Source: Bizionia sp.
GTDB lineage: Bacteria; Bacteroidota; Bacteroidia; Flavobacteriales; Flavobacteriaceae
Assembly: GCA_020631395.1 (NCBI GenBank)
Contig: JAHDHI010000058.1
Location: forward strand, 1 to 32,530
Length of the DNA stretch: 32,530 nt
Direction: 5' to 3'
The notes below the pieces were generated by a model. That model worked only from the letters and a program-made list of their open reading frames with translations. It did no database searches and was not told where the DNA came from. The translations under genes were made by a program, and so were the position numbers. Below, one piece after another: positions 30,712 to 32,530 of the stretch (its first letter is position 1; each line of letters starts with the position of its first letter).

Positions 30712-30954
30712 ATGACAACAGAAGAACTAAGATTGAATGTAGAGAAAGCGCTAAATGAGATTCGTCCGTTCCTTCAAAGTGATGGAGGAGATATTTCTTT
30801 GTTGTCCATTGAAGACGGTAAGTTGGTGAAAGTACAATTAGAAGGTGCTTGCGTAGGCTGCAGTGTCAATCAGATGACTCTGAAATCGGGAGTTGAAATG
30901 ACGATTAAGAAGTATGCTCCTCAAATAGAGCAAGTCATAAATATTGAGAGTTAA
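30712..30954 (+). CDS. NifU-like C-terminal domain protein (Fe-S scaffold)
   Basis: 80 residues, a single NifU C-terminal (Nfu) domain. ALNEIRPFLQSDGGDISLLSIEDGKLVKVQLEGACVGCSVNQMTLKSGVEMTIKKYAP contains the hallmark FLQ-DGGD and the CxxC at Cys47 and Cys50. This domain assembles or carries a [4Fe-4S] or [2Fe-2S] cluster between two subunits and passes it to targets, in the cytosol. The gene starts three bases after the stop of the Mrp-type gene and ends five bases before the reductase gene, so it is in the same transcript. The neighbouring Mrp-type protein lacks its own CxxC, so this small protein may provide the cluster site for the pair (inference). Confidence 0.95.
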   Translation: MTTEELRLNVEKALNEIRPFLQSDGGDISLLSIEDGKLVKVQLEGACVGCSVNQMTLKSGVEMTIKKYAPQIEQVINIES

Positions 30955-30959
30955 GATTT

Positions 30960-32021
30960 ATGATCGAAACAGATATTCTTATTATTGGAGCTGGTCCAAC
31001 AGGTCTATTTACAGTATTCGAAGCTGGATTGTTAAAATTGAAATGCCACTTAATAGATGCCTTGCCTCAAGCAGGAGGGCAATGTTCAGAAATATATCCC
31101 AAGAAACCAATTTACGACATTCCAGGGTTTCCAGAAATTCTAGCTGGTGACCTAACAACGAATCTATTGGAACAATGCAAGCAGTTCGAACCAGGCTTTA
31201 CTTTGGGAGAGCGTGCAGAAACCATAGAAAAACAAGAAGACGATACTTTTATAGTAACCACCAACAAAGGAACAAAACACCATGCGCCTGTAGTTGCAAT
31301 TGCTGGTGGTTTGGGAAGCTTTGAGCCCAGAAAGCCTCTAATACACAACATCTCGGATTTTGAGGATGTAGGTGTGGAATACATCATAAAAGACCCAGAA
31401 GTATATAGAGACAAGCGCGTAGTCATTGCTGGAGGTGGCGATTCTGCATTGGATTGGAGTATCTTCTTGAGCAATGTCGCTTCCGAAGTCACATTGATAC
31501 ATCGAAGAAATGAGTTTCGTGGGCATCTGGATTCTGTTGAAAAAGTGCAAGAACTTAAAAACGAAGGCAAGATCAATTTAATTACCCCAGCAGAAATAAT
31601 AGGCTTGGTTGGAGATGACAAGTTGGATGCCGTAGTGATAAAGCAGGCACAGCACATAGAAAAAGAGTTTGAAATTGAATGCGATCATTTCATTCCACTT
31701 TTCGGTCTGTCTCCAAAATTGGGACCAATAGCCAATTGGGGATTGGAAATAGAAAAGAATGCCATTGTGGTAAACAATGCCTTGGACTACCAGACAAATG
31801 TCCCAGGGATCTTTGCAATAGGCGATGTCAATACCTATCCAGGAAAGCTGAAACTTATCCTTTGTGGCTTCCACGAAGCTACATTAATGTGTCAGGCAGC
31901 TTATAAAATAATAAACCCAGGAAAGCGCTTTGTTATGAAATATACCACGGTAAGTGGAATTGATGGCTTTGACGGGACAAGAAAGGAAGCACCAAAAGCA
32001 GTGGTTAAGAAGATAGAGTAA
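30960..32021 (+). CDS. Ferredoxin-NADP reductase, thioredoxin-reductase-like type
   Basis: 353 residues. The FAD motif ILIIGAGPTGLFTVFEAGLLKLKCHLID (residues 6-33, GxGPxG) is followed by ALPQAGGQCSEIYPKKPIYDIPGFPEI, the isoalloxazine region. The NADP domain has KRVVIAGGGDSALDWSIFL, with VTLIHRRNEFRGH binding the 2'-phosphate. The FAD-closing motif is GIFAIGDVNTYPGKLKLILCGFHEATLMCQAAY. The CxxC of true thioredoxin reductases is absent, and the family matches the YumC-type ferredoxin-NADP(+) reductase. It moves electrons between NADPH and ferredoxin (or flavodoxin) in the cytosol, and a ferredoxin gene follows 85 bases later, in keeping with that role. It starts five bases after the NifU-like gene, with GTTAAGATTT before ATG 30960. 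Confidence 0.94.
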   Translation: MIETDILIIGAGPTGLFTVFEAGLLKLKCHLIDALPQAGGQCSEIYPKKPIYDIPGFPEILAGDLTTNLLEQCKQFEPGFTLGERAETIEKQEDDTFIVTTNKGTKHHAPVVAIAGGLGSFEPRKPLIHNISDFEDVGVEYIIKDPEVYRDKRVVIAGGGDSALDWSIFLSNVASEVTLIHRRNEFRGHLDSVEKVQELKNEGKINLITPAEIIGLVGDDKLDAVVIKQAQHIEKEFEIECDHFIPLFGLSPKLGPIANWGLEIEKNAIVVNNALDYQTNVPGIFAIGDVNTYPGKLKLILCGFHEATLMCQAAYKIINPGKRFVMKYTTVSGIDGFDGTRKEAPKAVVKKIE

Positions 32022-32106
32022 GGATATTTTTTATTTCCTTATTAGGAGAAAATTAGCTTAATCGTATAATATAGATGAAGGATTCCAAATTTTAAATGCA
32101 TTGAAA

Positions 32107-32439
32107 ATGGAACAAGATATAAACATTAAAATTACAGATAGAGAAGGTGTGATACATAAAATTCAAGCGCCAACGGACATGGCTATGAATCTTATGGAAA
32201 TAGTACGTTCCTATGAATTGGCACCAGAGGGTACAATTGGTGTTTGTGGAGGTATGGCAATGTGTGCGTCTTGCCAATGCTATGTGTTGAGTGAAACGGA
32301 TTTGCCAGAAATGCAAGACGATGAAGAAGCAATGCTTTCCGAAGCGTTTCATGTTAAAGGCAATTCCCGTTTGGGATGTCAAATACAAATGAATCCAGAA
32401 ATGGAAGGGTTGGAAGTGGAATTGGCCCCAGAAAGTTAA
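32107..32439 (+). CDS. [2Fe-2S] ferredoxin (adrenodoxin-type)
   Basis: 110 residues from ATG 32107 (a TTG two codons upstream is possible). The binding motif is GTIGVCGGMAMCASCQCYV, with Cys47, Cys53 and Cys56 as C-x5-C-x2-C, and Cys91 in SRLGCQIQM as fourth ligand. Cys58 is additional. The C-terminal L-G-C-Q and the acidic patch LSETDLPEMQDDEEAMLSEAF are typical of adrenodoxin/putidaredoxin-type proteins (about 105-115 residues), where acidic residues bind the reductase. It is a cytosolic electron carrier, likely the partner of the preceding ferredoxin-NADP reductase. The gap from that gene is 85 bases without a clear -7 box, so it may be in the same transcript. Confidence 0.94.
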   Translation: MEQDINIKITDREGVIHKIQAPTDMAMNLMEIVRSYELAPEGTIGVCGGMAMCASCQCYVLSETDLPEMQDDEEAMLSEAFHVKGNSRLGCQIQMNPEMEGLEVELAPES

Positions 32440-32530
32440 TTGTTTTTAAAACCCTGATATTGTTTTTTGCGTAAGTAGTTGCTCCTTAATATCAACTTAG
32501 ATAATTGATTACCAATAAAATAAGTTGTAT

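Noticed and set aside
31112-31657. A 181-codon open frame antisense to the ferredoxin-NADP reductase gene
   Set aside because: Shadow of a conserved gene; Ser/Pro/Cys-rich composition typical of antisense frames.
1-32530. CRISPR arrays, insertion sequences, rRNA and tRNA genes
   Set aside because: No regularly spaced repeats, transposase frames with terminal repeats, or tRNA-like GGTTCAAATCC elements with matching arms were seen on either strand.

Overview
The window is a gene-dense, low-GC chromosomal segment from a member of the Bacteroidota, most likely family Flavobacteriaceae. Three things support this. Two proteins carry C-terminal type IX secretion (T9SS) sorting domains. Several genes are preceded by the Bacteroidota -7 box TAnnTTTG rather than a TATAAT box, and ribosome binding sites are weak. 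The gene content includes families typical of the group: DUF4271 beside hemD, DUF4296 lipoprotein, LuxE-like acyltransferase, Bacteroidota-type dihydroorotase, ATP-type PEP carboxykinase. Genus cannot be decided from the sequence. There is no tRNA, rRNA, CRISPR array, insertion sequence or integrase in the window.

Layout. 1-5.2 kb: the end of an outer-membrane beta-barrel gene, a TonB-like protein, a single-cysteine thioredoxin-fold protein (minus), a small membrane/coiled-coil protein, DNA-3-methyladenine glycosylase I (tag), a secreted protein of unknown function, a YugP-type zinc peptidase and a lipoprotein. 5.3-8.0 kb (minus): a four-gene operon running from 7965 down to 5306, encoding a 142-residue cytosolic protein, a seven-helix membrane protein, a short histidine kinase with no sensory domain, and a NarL/LuxR-type response regulator. 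The lipoprotein that converges on this operon and the operon's first protein share a C-terminal tail DFTTPCPxxC and, by eye, a repeated domain. This is the best candidate for an undescribed signalling module. 8.2-9.9 kb: a stand-alone phage-tail-collar (Mdp-like) protein and a T9SS-secreted protein. 10.0-11.9 kb (minus): a saccharopine-dehydrogenase-family enzyme followed by an Lrp/AsnC regulator.

12.1-21 kb holds housekeeping metabolism: DUF423 protein, pckA, two strong terminators, hemD with DUF4271 (minus), then polyprenol-phosphate mannosyltransferase-like enzyme, pyrC and a DUF4296 lipoprotein in a row, an epimerase (minus) whose stop codon overlaps that of the lipoprotein gene, and tyrS. 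21-24.5 kb (minus): a YHS-domain secreted protein, a LuxE-like acyl-activating enzyme and a DUF5689/T9SS protein. 24.7-26.4 kb: a PhoB/PhoR-like two-component pair whose 3' end overlaps a MurG-like glycosyltransferase gene on the other strand. 27.6-29.3 kb: trmB, a LysE-family exporter and an alkyltransferase-like DNA repair protein, tightly packed. After a 320-base non-coding stretch with a promoter and a 14-base direct repeat comes an iron-sulfur/redox cluster (29.6-32.4 kb): Mrp-type ATPase, NifU-like scaffold domain, thioredoxin-reductase-like ferredoxin-NADP reductase and a [2Fe-2S] ferredoxin. These four fit one job: cluster assembly plus a ferredoxin/reductase electron-transfer pair.

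All functional calls rest on reading motifs and remembered family features; no database search was run.
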